From Saccharina japonica (taxonomy: Eukaryota; Sar; Phaeophyceae; Laminariales; Laminariaceae), in NCBI GenBank assembly GCA_008828725.1, contig MEHQ01003247.1, positions 320,168-384,167 on the forward strand: a DNA stretch of 64,000 nt. Reading direction: 5' to 3'. Positions 22,810-33,619 of the stretch are shown one piece after another. A program made the position numbers and the translations under genes. Every line of letters starts with the position of its first letter. The stretch's first letter is position 1. The notes under the pieces were generated by a model that was not told the origin of the DNA, ran no database searches, and was given only the letters and a program-made list of their open reading frames with translations.

Positions 22810-25800
22810 GGAAGAAGGGGTAACCCAAGGGTGCCAACAGTGTTGGATGTCGTATAGAAAGTTTCGGAATATCGAAATATTGATAGATCATATCGAACGT
22901 CAGGCCGTCCCCCCCAGGCATTCCAGTCTATTTTACGATGACACTAAACGAAAAACACTCGACGTATAATATCGACGATCGAAATCTGTTCACATCGGAT
23001 TTTGTATTTTTTTTCGTTTATCGGAATCGATTTCATGTATCGTGTCGTTCAATATCGGAATCCATTTGATGTATCGTATCGTTCAATATCGGAATTTATT
23101 TTATTTTTCGTTTATTGGAATCGATATTTTTTTTTGTTTATCGGAATCGACAAATCCAAGCCGATTATCGTACGAAATTACGATATCCATCGCAATGAAT
23201 AGTGCAGTGCTGACCTTGTACTTGGAGACGATGTTGGTGGCTCCGACCACCTGGTTGCTCTCGATTGTCAGTGTCGATGTCGGCTGGTACAGCGCCCCCA
23301 GCTGGTCCAGCTGCGTCGTCGAAACGGAACAAAGAAGAAAAAAGAAAAAAGAAAAAGTAACAAAAACAAGAATTGTTCGTATCATTATCGTGTCCCCGAA
23401 TCCAGAAAAACAAACACGGACAAACACACACCGCCCCGTCCCTTTCGATTTGTTTGCTGTACTACAACACCATCATTGTGGTCGCTAGGTGGAATCTACA
23501 GTAATTGATGTCTTGACTCCGGTATGAATGAATAAACATTCTGTGCCTTGGGGGTAGAAATTAACGAATTAAAACTAAAATCAAGTCAATAACATTTTTT
23601 TTCATCACCCACACACATAATACCCTCTAATCATGTCGTATCATAAAACAAAAACACGCAGCAAAACAACCAAAAAAATGTGCCACAATTCATTAAAAAA
23701 AAAAAAAAAAAAACGTCACGCCACGCCACGCCATTGGACAAACAAATCAAGGGTTACATGAAACACACGTTATGTGGATAAAACAGCAGTCAGAGTGGCG
23801 GCGGGGGGAGCGCGTCGCACAGCACAAGACAAATACGTACAAAACATGAGTGGAGNNNNNNNNNNNNNNNNNNNNNNNNNNNNNNNNNNNNNNNNNNNNN
23901 NNNNNNNNNNNNNNNNNNNNNNNNNNNNNNNNNNNNNNNNNNNNNNNNNNNNNNNNNNNNNNNNNNNNNNNNNNNNNNNNNNNNNNNNNNNNNNNNNNNN
24001 NNNNNNNNNNNNNNNNNNNNNNNNNNNNNNNNNNNNNNNNNNNNNNNNNNNNNNNNNNNNNNNNNNNNNNNNNNNNNNNNNNNNNNNNNNNNNNNNNNNN
24101 NNNNNNNNNNNNNNNNNNNNNNNNNNNNNNNNNNNNNNNNNNNNNNNNNNNNNNNNNNNNNNNNNNNNNNNNNNNNNNNNNNNNNNNNNNNNNNNNNNNN
24201 NNNNNNNNNNNNNNNNNNNNNNNNNNNNNNNNNNNNNNNNNNNNNNNNNNNNNNNNNNNNNNNNNNNNNNNNNCCCCCCCGCGAGTTCCACAGCTGTCCG
24301 GTTTTTCTTCAGTGCGTAGATATTCCTCCACTATCTACACACACACATCCCTGAGTTCCACAGCTGTCAGGTTTGTCTTCGCCTCGATAAGGGATACAGA
24401 TGTTTATCACACGCAGCTTGCAACAAAGATGAGTTTCGACGAAATCCTCGATACCACAGCTGTTGCTTTGCGGGGAACAACATCTGACACCTGTGTATAT
24501 ATATATACACCGATGCCACGCTCCTCAAAAACAAACACTTGAACTTGACACGGCTGCAATGTCAACAACAGCAGCAGCAACAACAGCAACAACAACAAAA
24601 TACCTACTGGACGTGACACGTGTAAGTCCATTCTGATTAGTATATACTCCCACTCCCACCCCCCCCTTCTCCACCTTTCAATAGAGAGCTCCAAACAAAA
24701 AAAAACAAAAAAAACTTACAAACTTCAACATAAAACCTAGACTTCAATTGTTAACTCCAACTTCAAACACAGACTACGCCCCCCTCGAAACGGACGCGTG
24801 GTCAACGGTCAAACTATTAAGGCAAGCACCAAACGTGGCTTGGTGGCTCTTTCTCTCCTTCTGATCTCTCTCCATTCCACTGACATTGTCTTCGGCCCCC
24901 ACTTCAACATCACGAGCCCATGGGAGCTTGAGCTGGGGGGGGGGGCGGAGGCACCATAGAATATAGCACCGTCCGGCACAACGGCAGAGCTATCAATCGT
25001 CCGCAACAGCGGCAAAGCAAATATACAAATGGAAAAAATAAAACGCACCGCCTGAAGCGGCAGCAGCAGCAGCAGCAGTGATATTATGATGTTCCCACAA
25101 GAGGCGGGCCATACTATTAACGAGTATAAAATAAATTCAATTTGAAAAAAAAAAAAAAATCAAATTCGCTTTTCATTGGTCAACACACGCACCAGCACCA
25201 AATATGATGCCCCAAGATCCTAATCTTTGGTGCTGGTGCGTGTGTTGACCAATGAAAAGCGGGTTTGATTTTTTTTTTTTTCCAAATTGAATTTTTTTCT
25301 TCTTCGTTAAAACGGGCCCTTACCGCCCCAATTTCCTTGAGGGTCCAATGCCCACGCCGTTTTTGGGAGGTATACCCTGAAAGTTGGCACGCATGTGTCT
25401 GTGAGCCCCTGCCGACCCGTTGCCCTTTTTTTTTCCCGCCAGATAGTTCGGTTTTTGTATATTTCTTGGGAAATTTGGGTGTCAAGGGATCCCAATTTTC
25501 CGGCGTAAAACAACAAAAAACGAAAAAAATACCAGTCGTCAACGGGTCGGCGGCGCATACATATAACACGTGTGCAAAAATTCAGGGTCCATCTCTTAAA
25601 AACGGTGTGGACATTTAGACCTTTGTGCCTACCCTCTTCCACTGTTCATGGCCGTCAGTGTGATACCAAAATACCAGTACCACGGGTAGAGGCATTCGAG
25701 TTGCTCGTATTGCATGCGGGATTCGTGGCTGACGAAAATTGGGGCGATATGCTTGAACCAGCTCGCAATAATATGAATGCTGCTGTTGTCTGTTACAATC

Positions 25801-27223
25801 TCTGTTGTTTGTTACAATCTACGTGGTGTAAAATAAAAAATATGTACGTGTGATGAAATAATCCAAACATCAGCGGCTGATGTAGAGTCAACAACTCTGA
25901 AAAGGTCGTCAGAACATCAGTATACATCGTCGGAACATCTCCAGTACCAGTCCTCGACAAAGATGGGGAGTGACGGCCATTCGGTTGGTGACGCGATCGC
26001 AAATGGGCAATCACGTGACGCGATGGCAAGTGACGGCTAAATTCGGGGACACGAACGAAATTTCCCCGTTACTAAAAAAAGCCTGACAAAAAAATCGAAA
26101 ACTGCTACGTACCTGATCCTAAAGGGCGCTCCAAAAAAAACTGCTTAGCCAACACTCCCCCCCCTCCCTACGCCCAAACGGGCCGAAAACCCCACCCGCC
26201 ATATCTTCATACAAGCTTCCACAAGATACTAATTTGGTGAACTACTGCGATGCATTCAGGCATGCAAAACGATGTCTATCTGCACGTTTCCAAGAACCGA
26301 TTTCAGAGGTATTCGGCCCTCTACGTAACCGGTTGAAGGAGAATATTCGCGATCGTGTTCCACAGATATCGCACCGCTTTCGTGGGGGAGGGGGTGCNCG
26401 TATGGCCATAGACCCTCGCATCCCTACAATGCCGGGACGGAGCACGTTGGGTTTGCACCAACCAGGCAGACATTGCCTGCACCAAGCGCGAAGCGCCGTG
26501 AGGTATTGGGCGAGTCGCATGGAGGGTGAGCTGCATCCTGCTCTAAGAACCACCTGTGAGGCGGATTTGCATATGGACGACAGCCTTCAATGAATTGATT
26601 TGATTTCTGGTGTGGCCACTTCCAGAGACAGCAATGAGTATTACTATGTATCTGCCTCGTGGTTGCCTTACCATATACACACTACCAGGTACATGACACG
26701 ATAATTCCCCTTGTGCGGAGTTGAGGTTCTCAACCCCGCACAAATGATCTAACAAGACCGCCAGCCTTGGTGATCGCGAGCAAAAAAAAAAAAAAAAGTA
26801 CCCTGGTTGTCTAGCTCACGCAGTGAGAGGCATGTTTTACAGCGTCGACGCCAACCGACGCCAACCCAACTTATAAATATAAATATATATTTATAGGGGG
26901 GGAGGGTGAGCTGCATCCTGCTCTAAGAACCACCTGTGAGGCGGATTTGCATATGGACGACACCCTCCGATGAATTGATTCAATTTCTGGTTGGGCCACT
27001 TCCAGATATGGGGGGGAGAAGAGCCTATTATGTTACCCCGGATCTGAGTTCTGGCTAGGAAAGGAGCTGGAGAAAAGAAAGGCGAAGACAATAAATAGGA
27101 TGGCATTAAAAAAAAAACGCCAATCAACCAACCAAAACCACAAACACTAACCTGTGCCCCGCCCGAGGTGAACTTGCTGTAAAAGTGCGTCACAAACGCT
27201 TTCGCCACATCCTCCCCCGACAT
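18997..27223 (-). CDS. NTF2: Nuclear transport factor 2 (NTF2), complete gene of four exons
   Basis: NTF2 carries Ran-GDP back into the nucleus and binds FG nucleoporins as a homodimer. Exons in transcription order are 27223-27152, 23310-23215, 20155-20057 and 19104-18997. All introns are phase 0 with GT-AG ends. The protein is 124 residues, the normal family length. It reads MSGEDVAKAFVTHFYSKF, then QLDQLGALYQPTSTLTIES, then VVTGNLK|IDNGNPLHYLQVFQ, and ends YYVHNDILRLIYS. These match the family's FV..YY..F, QLG.LY, VTG.L...NP...F.QVF and YYV.NDIFRL landmarks. An in-frame TAG at 27256-27254 lies upstream of the first ATG, supporting this start. The 375-nt coding sequence is spread over 8.2 kb; introns hold minisatellites, short-element fragments, a duplicated block and the assembly gap. 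Confidence 0.95.
19545..19965. repeat. 32-bp minisatellite downstream of NTF2 exon 3
   Basis: About a dozen diverged units containing AACCAATCAAAGTGG and CCCGCCAACGACC, lying in NTF2 intron 3. The long plus-strand ORFs here (NQSKWP repeats) are repeat artefacts. Confidence 0.9.
20057..20155 (-). CDS. NTF2: NTF2 exon 3
   Basis: 33 codons between CTGTCAG and GTAACT, reading LGGNLQFQPDTLDVQMG and ending VVTGNLK. Encodes two beta strands of the sheet. Confidence 0.92.
20175..21190. repeat. 23-bp minisatellite in NTF2 intron 2
   Basis: Units built on GGCGGGTGTTGTGTACAGCA plus GTA, well conserved from 20175 to about 20760 and decaying to 21190. Starts about 20 bp upstream of exon 3 (on the minus strand), so it occupies the acceptor side of the intron. 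Confidence 0.92.
21363..21568 (-). mobile_element. Two tandem 3'-end fragments of the C-tailed short element
   Basis: Two head-to-tail copies of the element's sense 3' end (plus-strand TGTACTCGATATT, then CCGTAGCCGTATG and CCGGGACGGAGCATGTCGG), each starting at a G run (21361 and 21470). Both are 5'-truncated. Confidence 0.75.
21887..22785. repeat. Duplicated block, copy 1 (NTF2 intron 2)
   Basis: Nearly identical to 24274-25150, differing by a few substitutions and small indels (TA and A/G runs, CAG copy number). Contains a TATA/ATG-module copy, a CAA/CAG-rich tract, a LINE 3' remnant in plus orientation (22395-22440) and a truncated TTA fold-back MITE (22730-22780) that ends in an A run and a G run (22781-22808). 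Confidence 0.9.
23215..23310 (-). CDS. NTF2: NTF2 exon 2
   Basis: 32 codons between CGACGCAG and GTCAGC, reading LDQLGALYQPTSTLTIES and ending ATNIVSKYK. The only coding sequence between the two copies of the duplicated block. Confidence 0.93.
23856..24273. other. Assembly gap (418 N)
   Basis: Run of undetermined bases inside NTF2 intron 1. Long ORFs drawn across it are meaningless. Confidence 0.99.
24274..25150. repeat. Duplicated block, copy 2 (NTF2 intron 1)
   Basis: Second copy of 21887-22785. It starts exactly at the gap edge and, unlike copy 1, runs into a complete fold-back MITE. Confidence 0.9.
25106..25319. mobile_element. PIF/Harbinger-like fold-back MITE, copy 1
   Basis: Whole-element palindrome: one arm contains TTCATTGGTCAACACACGCA, the other its complement, around a short loop at about 25203-25222. 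Right terminus CGGGCCC is followed by TTA. The left side lacks a clear TTA, so this copy or its flank is altered. Confidence 0.8.
25560..25852 (+). other. Coding-like ORF, unrecognised
   Basis: A plus-strand frame is open from 25572 to 25853. The stretch VEAFELLVLHAGFVADENWG followed by DMLEPARNNMNAAVVCY has balanced composition. No splice sites or family recognised; may be chance or an element remnant. Confidence 0.2.
26388..26896 (-). mobile_element. C-tailed short retroelement, near full-length
   Basis: Sense (minus) 5' end is the A/T-rich TATAAATATATATTTATA boundary followed by GTTGGCGTCGGTTGGCG. The body has CTCACTGCGTGAGCTAGACAACC, a pair of segments GTGCGGGGTTG / CAACTCCGCAC, and the sense 3' end runs into a C tract. 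One N is at 26398. The 5' part may be tRNA-like (TGGC...CTCGACAACC), but I could not fold a convincing tRNA. Confidence 0.75.
26898..27005 (-). mobile_element. C-tailed short element, internal fragment
   Basis: Repeats the segment GGGTGAGCTGCATCCTGCTC to TTCCAGATA of the preceding copy, starting at a G run. Confidence 0.65.
27011..27117 (+). mobile_element. A-tailed SINE-like element, 3' part
   Basis: Shares GAGAAGAGCCTATTATGT, CCCCGGATCTGAGTT and GACAATAAATAGGAT with the other copies and ends in an A run (27108-27117). Confidence 0.65.
27152..27223 (-). CDS. NTF2: NTF2 exon 1
   Basis: 24 codons from ATG, ending GGAQ before donor GTTAGT. Encodes the first helix, which packs over the ligand-binding cone. 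Confidence 0.92.
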
Positions 27224-27519
27224 GGCTCCCCGTTTATTTACCGCCTCCACAAGCTAGCACAATCGAAACCCCGCGGGTTGGTTGGGTGGGCTTGAATATC
27301 TGCTGGCGCTTCTGTTGTTCTACTCAGACCCCCTCTTTCTTTCTCTCTCAAAACGTCCCCGAACCCCGGTGTTTGCGAACGGCCTGCTTTCTTTGCCTCG
27401 AGCGTTTGGAAGTGAAGAAGGTTTTTGTAGATAAATATGGCAGGCTCTGTAACGCCGAGGGGAAACGACAATTTACGCGCGCGGAGGCGGGGAGGGGGAG
27501 GGGGCGGTGAGAGAGGGGT

Positions 27520-28085
27520 TGTACTTCAGTTTCATGAATGGCCGTAGTCGTATGACCATAGACCGTCGTATCCCTACAATGCCGGGACGGAGCAGGTCGG
27601 GGTTTTCACCGACCAGGCAGACATTGGGGGCGTACTCATTTGTTGCTCGCCTTAGTCATTTGACCATTGACCACGCACCCCTTTCGAGACGGAGCACCGT
27701 TCCTATATACCCCTGATAGAGACACCTCCAACATGTGGGCGCTCATTACGTTGTTTCCATATATTACAAAAAAAATGCTAATCCTATCCCCTTCCTGTTT
27801 GGGGCTCATTATCATGCATGGCCGTAGTCATATGACCGTAGACACCTCGCATGCCTGCGGTGGGAAGGGGGGGGTGTACTCATTAGCCGCATGCCATGCA
27901 AGGCCGTAGTCATATCACCATAAACCCTCGAATCCCTACACAATGCCAGGGCGGAGCATATTTGGGGGGTGGGAAAGGGGTGTTTGTGCATAGGAGAGGG
28001 GGGGTACTCATTTGTCGCCTGAGTTACGTAGTCATTCGACCATTAACCACGCATCCCTTTCGAGACGGGGCACGGGGGGGCGCAA
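27520..28085 (-). mobile_element. Cluster of C-tailed LINE and short-element 3' fragments
   Basis: Successive 3' ends in the same orientation: short element (27520-27626), LINE tail (27626-27800, sense frame ending in the same residues as the 8-kb copy), short element (27812-27876 and 27886-27975) and LINE tail (27996-28080). Most are separated by G runs or a short CTCATT/GGGTGTACTC joint. Confidence 0.7.
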
Positions 28086-28089
28086 AGTG

Positions 28090-28587
28090 GCAAAAACGGG
28101 TTTGAGTTAAGGTTTAGGGTTCGCATTGCTCGTCCAACAGATTGTCGCTGTGATAAAAAAGAAGAAAAAAGTTTTCCTAAACGCTTGCAGGGGGGATGCG
28201 ATAGCCAAAAGGGCAAAAGGGGAAACGGCTGGGGGAGAAAGTGATGAACGTGTGGAACCCAGAACTAGCGGTTAAAAACACGACAATAATTTAATTTTCG
28301 TGTGTATCAGCCGCATACAACTTGTGAATAGTGTGGGCGCACAGCAGTGCGAATAGTGTATAGCTGTAAAAATGCTGCGCGGGTCTCGTGCAAACCCTTG
28401 CGATGTAGTTCGGACACATATCCATCATTCTCCAACCCATTACTCATACGTACGAAGAAATAAAAGACAATTTTATTGACATGTTATGCTTCATACTTGG
28501 TATGTACTTGGTATATATATATTTTCATCATCAATCTATAATCGCGTCCCCGGAGTGCGAAAATAACTAATCACAACCAACCCTTAC
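28090..28587. other. Unassigned sequence
   Basis: AT-rich with A runs and a TATATATATAT tract near 28513. No gene or repeat family seen. Confidence 0.4.
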
Positions 28588-28650
28588 CTGTAGATATGCT
28601 ATATTATGAGCCAGTGTGTGCGCCTGGTACACAGCAGTATCGCCCGCGGT
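28588..28650 (-). CDS. Candidate exon, unrecognised
   Basis: 21 codons between a TTTAAG acceptor and a strong CTACAG|GTAAGG donor, phase 0 at both ends (GDTAVYQAHTLAHNIAYLQ). Too short to place. If real, it belongs to a gene upstream of NTF2 in the same orientation. Confidence 0.3.
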
Positions 28651-28962
28651 CTTAAACATCAAAACTCAAAACTCAAAAAACCAAATTGTACCGAGTATCA
28701 TACAGCAGCAGCAAGTACAGGGCACCTGGTGTAAAAAACGAAAAACACTCAAACCAGGTCTAACGCCACAATCTCTGCGATCCATCTCCTATGTACCTAA
28801 TATATCATACGCACGTCATATCGTGTCCCTCTTTCGTCAAAATCAATTAACCCACGCTACGAAGCTCAAGTAGTTCAATCAATTATTTTCATCCACCCTT
28901 CTGCCCCTGAATAGTCCCCCCCTGTAAACTGTATCCTGAAAAAAAAAAAAAAAAAAAAAAAA

Positions 28963-29075
28963 CACCTGTGAGATCGAGGATTTCGCCGAAACTGATATTT
29001 GCAAGCTGCGTGTGATACTTCGATCGCGCGTACTTACGGGGTTTATATGTCCTCATTCAGGATGTACATCCGGTA
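28963..29075 (-). repeat. TATA/ATG module, copy with a lost ATG
   Basis: Sense strand carries TACATCCTGAATGAGGACAT, then ATATAAACCCCGTAAGTACG, then a CACACGCAGCTTGCAA leader. The start codon position reads ATC, then AGTTTCGGCGAAATCCTCGA. Confidence 0.7.
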
Positions 29076-29499
29076 TACTTCAAAGTATGAGGAGGACAAA
29101 AAAAAAAGATGTACACCATACCGCATTGTCCTGAAGCGTTTATGACCGGTTGGGTACACACCAAAAAAAAAAAAGCCCCCAAACGGTTCTGTTACAGCTT
29201 AAGACAAGAGTCGCGGTGTCCATTTCCTATTTTTATTTTTCGGCACAGGACGGTGTGGCTAAAAGACAACGCAAGGCTAGTGATTGAACCGTTGCCGCTA
29301 GGCGAGAGTGGTTAACCTAATCCGTATTCCGTGGGTCATCTCCGCCCATCCCCGAGGGGGGCCGCGTGATGATGTCAACACACGCTGCAGTTACAGGATA
29401 CAAACAGCAGTGTGAAACCGTGAAACAGTGCTCTCCACCCCCGCCGCAAACAATTATTTATATTGACCCGCTTGTACGCCTAACTAAAACGCCCGAGAG

Positions 29500-29502
29500 G
29501 GC

Positions 29503-29540
<38 letters not shown>
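29500..29540. repeat. (AAT)n microsatellite
   Basis: Triplet tract AATAATAAT; a second (AAT)n tract is at 30269-30300. Confidence 0.85.
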
Positions 29541-30034
29541 TAATAATAATACTACTGTAATACTAACTCGTAATACTAATGAGATTGGCAGTAATATTAG
29601 TAATGTGGATACCATATCCCCGGAACCAACACGCCTACTCATATAAGTCGAAACCCCTTGCATCTTCGGGAAACTCGTGTTCTCGAAGCTCTCCTCGGGA
29701 ACTCGGGGGATTGTCACGTCTAGACCTCGCCACGGAACCTTCTCCTCTACGTTCCGCTGACGGATCCTCCACGGCGGCTATTCTGCCCGGCGGATTCTCC
29801 ACAGCGGGACTTAGGAAGGTCCCGCTGAATGGTCCTTCGGCTCGAGCGCCGCGACAGCAACGACAACTGCTCGCCCTCGGCTCTCACTTGTCTACGACTT
29901 CTCTTGTCTCCCTTGTAATCGGATTGGTGTCTCAGTCCGAGAGTTGTCACACACTCCAGCCGTCGTACGAGTAGTTTACCAGTTAGAACACTTCTCTGCC
30001 CGCGCAGAGAGGAGTGGCATCACGACTAGACCCA

Positions 30035-30262
30035 CCGGCGGTGACTACTTTTTCTTTTCTTTTCTTTTTTCCCATCCCATCTATTATCTTCGCCCTTCCT
30101 TTCTCTCTCCTCCCTATTAATAGTCGTAACTCAGATCCGGGGTCACAAAATAGGCTCCTGTCCTCTCTCTCCTCCCCCACTACGGTTCTTGCCTTGCATT
30201 TTTATCGCGAGAAGACTTCAGCCTTTTCTTCCCTCGTCGACTCGCATCGAATTGTTACTACA
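30035..30262 (-). mobile_element. A-tailed SINE-like element
   Basis: Minus-strand copy: plus strand shows CTTTTTTCCCATCCCATCTATT (tail side), then AGTCGTAACTCAGATCCGGGG, then TTTTATCGCGAGAAGACTTC and TCGTCGACTCGCATCGA. Confidence 0.75.
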
Positions 30263-30328
30263 GAATCTTAATAATAATAATAATAATAATATTAATAATA
30301 CAACTAAAAATAATTAAAAAACACATTT

Positions 30329-30470
30329 CAGATGTGTGAGATCGACGATTTCGTGCGAGAAACTCATCTCTGCAAAGCTGCGTGTGATAACTGCGATCGC
30401 ACTTAAGCTACGCACAGGTTTATGAGACCTCAAGAAGGGCATATACATACAATTCTGAATGAGGACATGT
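30329..30470 (-). repeat. TATA/ATG module, diverged copy
   Basis: Sense leader CACACGCAGCTTTGCAGAG is followed by ATG and the peptide MSFSHEIVDLTHL. The TATA-like part reads CTCATAAACC. Confidence 0.65.
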
Positions 30471-30599
30471 AAACGTGTAATTTTTGCCCGGTTTATACGT
30501 AGGTAAACTCTTTTGGAACTTGACAGGGCCAAAATGGCGACAGGATATGACGATGACAGATAGCATCGTTCACTGCTTGGATGGGGGGCGATTTTTTCA

Positions 30600-30775
30600 G
30601 GGCCGTTCACGGGTCATGACTCGACCCGCGGGATGACCCGAATGGCGTGATGACCCGACCCGCGGGTCGGGTCAGGAGGTCTTCAAAAACTCACGGGTCG
30701 GGTCGGGTCGGGTCGGGTCGGGTTAGGTGACCCCATCTAATCCGACCCGTGAGTTTAAACCCCATCCGTGAACAG
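30600..30775. repeat. GGGTC-rich element with inverted ends
   Basis: Core (GGGTC)n at 30693-30722. Outer parts pair: GGCCGTTCACGGGT on the left with CCGTGAACAGCTCT on the right. A relative is at 47840-48000. Confidence 0.6.
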
Positions 30776-32080
30776 CTCTGGATTTGTAACCCCTGTCGGG
30801 CTTCAGAATCCCTGTCGGGCTTTTCGCTTCAGCAGGGGGAAAAAAAAGTCGAAAATAATTAACCCGTTTGGAGGACAATTGGCTTGGAATTACTGTAGAG
30901 TTAGATATGTCTGTACGAAAAGCACACCATCGGCCATATGAAAAGTAGCCCAAGCTGCGGGGGTAGGTGGTGGTGGGGGGGGGGGTCCAAACGGCAATGT
31001 AAGCTGTACCGCACGAGCGCAGTGCAGCATGGCGCGATACCTGTACTCTCTGTACGCTGTTCCTACTACAGGGAGGGGGGGCACAGCAATCAGAACCAAA
31101 CTATGGTGTGTACCCATCAGGGGGGATGTAGAATGTTCGGGTCCATCGTGGGTTCTGATTATTCTTACTACCACATTAGCCCACCCGTAACTAGTCGCTT
31201 ACTATTACGGGAGACCACAGAAAATAGGACCAAGCATTGTTGATAAATAGAGGAAAATATATACCAGGTAGGTTTTTGTACTATGGCCCCCCATAATAAC
31301 GCCGCCGTTGTCGTGTTCTCTGACGCGTGTTACGATATATAGGGATACTGAAGCACTTTTTTTTTTTGCCTTTTATGGCAAATATTTTTTCTGAATGATG
31401 GGGCTCCTTCACCCAAATCGTCGGAAATGTTGAGTGTTTGCATGCCTAGGCCATGGGATTGCTCATCGCGTTTTTCAATTTCATTTTTGTAAAAAAAAAA
31501 CACACACACACACACGCACACACATTTTTGTGAAAAAAAAAAAAAAGCAGGTGACAGTTTTTGGGTGGGGGGTATAGGGTTCTTCATGTGACCACCCTCA
31601 GGGGTTCAAAGGGTGTGTCATGCCTCTACCGTAGCAAGTGTCCCTTTGAGACCCAGGAATAGCCACCAAAGCAACGATAACGTTGATGATAGCTATACCG
31701 TCTACGAGCTGCGTTGAGCGCCCAGCATTAAAAAAGGTAGGATGGTGTTTCTTGCGCCCGTACCGTGCCGTGCGACTTTACTCCCTTGAATTGTATCCAT
31801 GCCTCGGGGCGCCAACTTGCGAAATACTTCCACAAAATCACGCAGTGGCCGTTTCGCTGAAACCGTAAATTAGTATCGTCAATGCTCCCCTATCTAAAGT
31901 CCCCAGCACGGTTAATAAGGTCGTACGTACGTACTCCGGTCGTTTTTATTGTGGTCGTGATATATACATGGGTCCGAAAATGGGTTAATAGCAGTCCCTT
32001 TTTTTAGGACCAAACTGCCGTTTTGAGGAAAAATTACTTGGAATTAGAATTGTGTATTATCTTACAGTACAGCGTGTGAG
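30776..32080. other. Gene-free stretch
   Basis: Contains a diverged MITE of the TACGGGGGACC family (about 31196-31300), A/T runs with a CA microsatellite (31490-31525) and a diverged copy of the dispersed repeat with ACCGTCTACGAGC ... CACGCAGTGGCCGTTTCG (about 31690-31880). No exon seen. Confidence 0.45.
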
Positions 32081-32084
32081 TTTG

Positions 32085-32975
32085 CGAAATTCGACGCGAG
32101 TTGGACGAGGGAAGAAAATGCCGGATTATTCCCCGCGACCAACAAAAAAGGGAAAATAAAGGCACGAGCCATAGAGCGGGGAGGGGAGCCTAAATCTAGA
32201 CCGTCATGACCGTTTAAAACTAGACCGTCATGACCGTTCAAACTAAACCGTCATGACGGGTGAAAGCTAGACCGTCACGATAGGTCAAAACTAGACAGCT
32301 ATGACGGTTTCAAACTAGACCGTCATCATGGGTCGAAACTAGACCGCCATGACCGTTCAAAACAGACCCTTGTGACCGTTCAAAACTAGACCGTCATGAC
32401 CGTTTAAAACTAGACCGTCATGATGGGTCAACACTAGACTGCCAGGATGTGTCAAAACTAGAGCGTCATGACGGGTGAAAACTAGACCGTCAGGTCAAAG
32501 CTAGACCAATCATGACGGGTGAAAACTAGACCGTCATGATAGGTCAAAACAAGACAGCTATGGCGGTTTCAAACTATGTCGTCGTGACGGGTTAAAACTA
32601 GACGGTCATGATGGGTCAAAACTAGACCGTCACGACGCGTCAAAACTAGACCGTCCTGACCGTTTAAAACTAGACCGTCATGACCGTTCAAAACTAGACC
32701 GTCATGGTGGGTCAAAACTAGACTCGCTATATATGTACGCAATTCGACGCGATAGTCGACGAGATAAGAGAGGGCTGAAGTCTCCTCCCGATAAAAATGC
32801 AAGGCATGCACCGTACTGGGGACGGGGCACGGGGCAGCGGGGAAGAGACTAGCCTGCTATGTGACCGCGGATCTGAGCTTCGACAACACTTATTATAGTA
32901 TACCATCGGTCGGAGAGAGAAAAGAAGGGCGGAATATAACACACGGGATGGACGAAAAAAAAAAAAAAAAAAACG
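32085..32975 (+). repeat. A-tailed SINE-like copies around a minisatellite of about 24 bp
   Basis: A truncated element (32085-32190) is followed by a minisatellite (32195-32727) of units AAAACTAGACCGTCATGA plus a variable GGGTC/CCGTTC end, then by a fuller element copy (32736-32975) with an A tail at 32956-32975. Confidence 0.8.
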
Positions 32976-33002
32976 ATAGGGGTATGTAGCACCTATGATA
33001 CC

Positions 33003-33075
33003 ACTAAGTCCCGAACTATAAGCACCGTTTGGATTACATATTAATATAAAACTGTGCTTATATTTAGGGACACAG
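33003..33075. mobile_element. Small fold-back element, TATAAGCAC family
   Basis: Ends pair: GTCCCGAACTATAAGCACCG with GTGCTTATATTTAGGGAC. A second copy is at 50022-50094. The terminal sequence resembles Stowaway-type MITEs, but the TA target duplication is not clear. Confidence 0.6.
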
Positions 33076-33249
33076 CGGTGATTGTCGTGGGGCTCCTCAC
33101 GTTAGGAGCTACATACTATTAGTAAGTCAAAACTGACTTTCAGAAAGTATGTCGGTTTAACCCCTTAAAAACTGGTCCCACGTATTTGGGGAAAAACAAA
33201 CTTGGAATTAGTGTGGGACAAGTTTTTCAGTTATGAATGGCTTAACCCC

Positions 33250-33510
33250 TTTGTGAGTGTTGATATAGCGACCAAAACAGCGACCAAAACAGCAACAACC
33301 TTGGTTGTTATCAACCGTCTACGAAATAGCGGGGCCGCCTTCCAGCAGTACGGGTATACATACAGGATCATGCTGCGCCCGTCCCGGGCGACTCCTTGCA
33401 TTGCATCCAACCGTTGTCCTCCCCACCATCCACCAATGGCGCAGTGGCCGCTGTTGTCATTCGTCGCTTTTTGTCCGCAATTTCATTTCCAAATTTCCCC
33501 CTCTGAGATC
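33250..33510 (+). repeat. Dispersed repeat 'ATCAACCGTCTACGA', copy
   Basis: Shares TATCAACCG, a CAGCAGYACGGG segment, GCGCCCGT, CTCCTTGCATTGCA and a CAGTGGCCG/TTCGTCGCTTTT segment with copies at 31690, 40040, 54535 and 59280. Confidence 0.7.
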
Positions 33511-33619
33511 CCCCCGAAACACACACTATATTGTGAGACACAAATGGGATAAGACATGCAATATTGGGTGGTTCTTAGAAAATGACAAGTACCTGGGGTA
33601 TACTAATAGCTAGTAATAG

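Noticed and set aside
23747-24542. Several ORFs of 170-230 codons
   Set aside because: They consist mostly of undetermined residues across the assembly gap.
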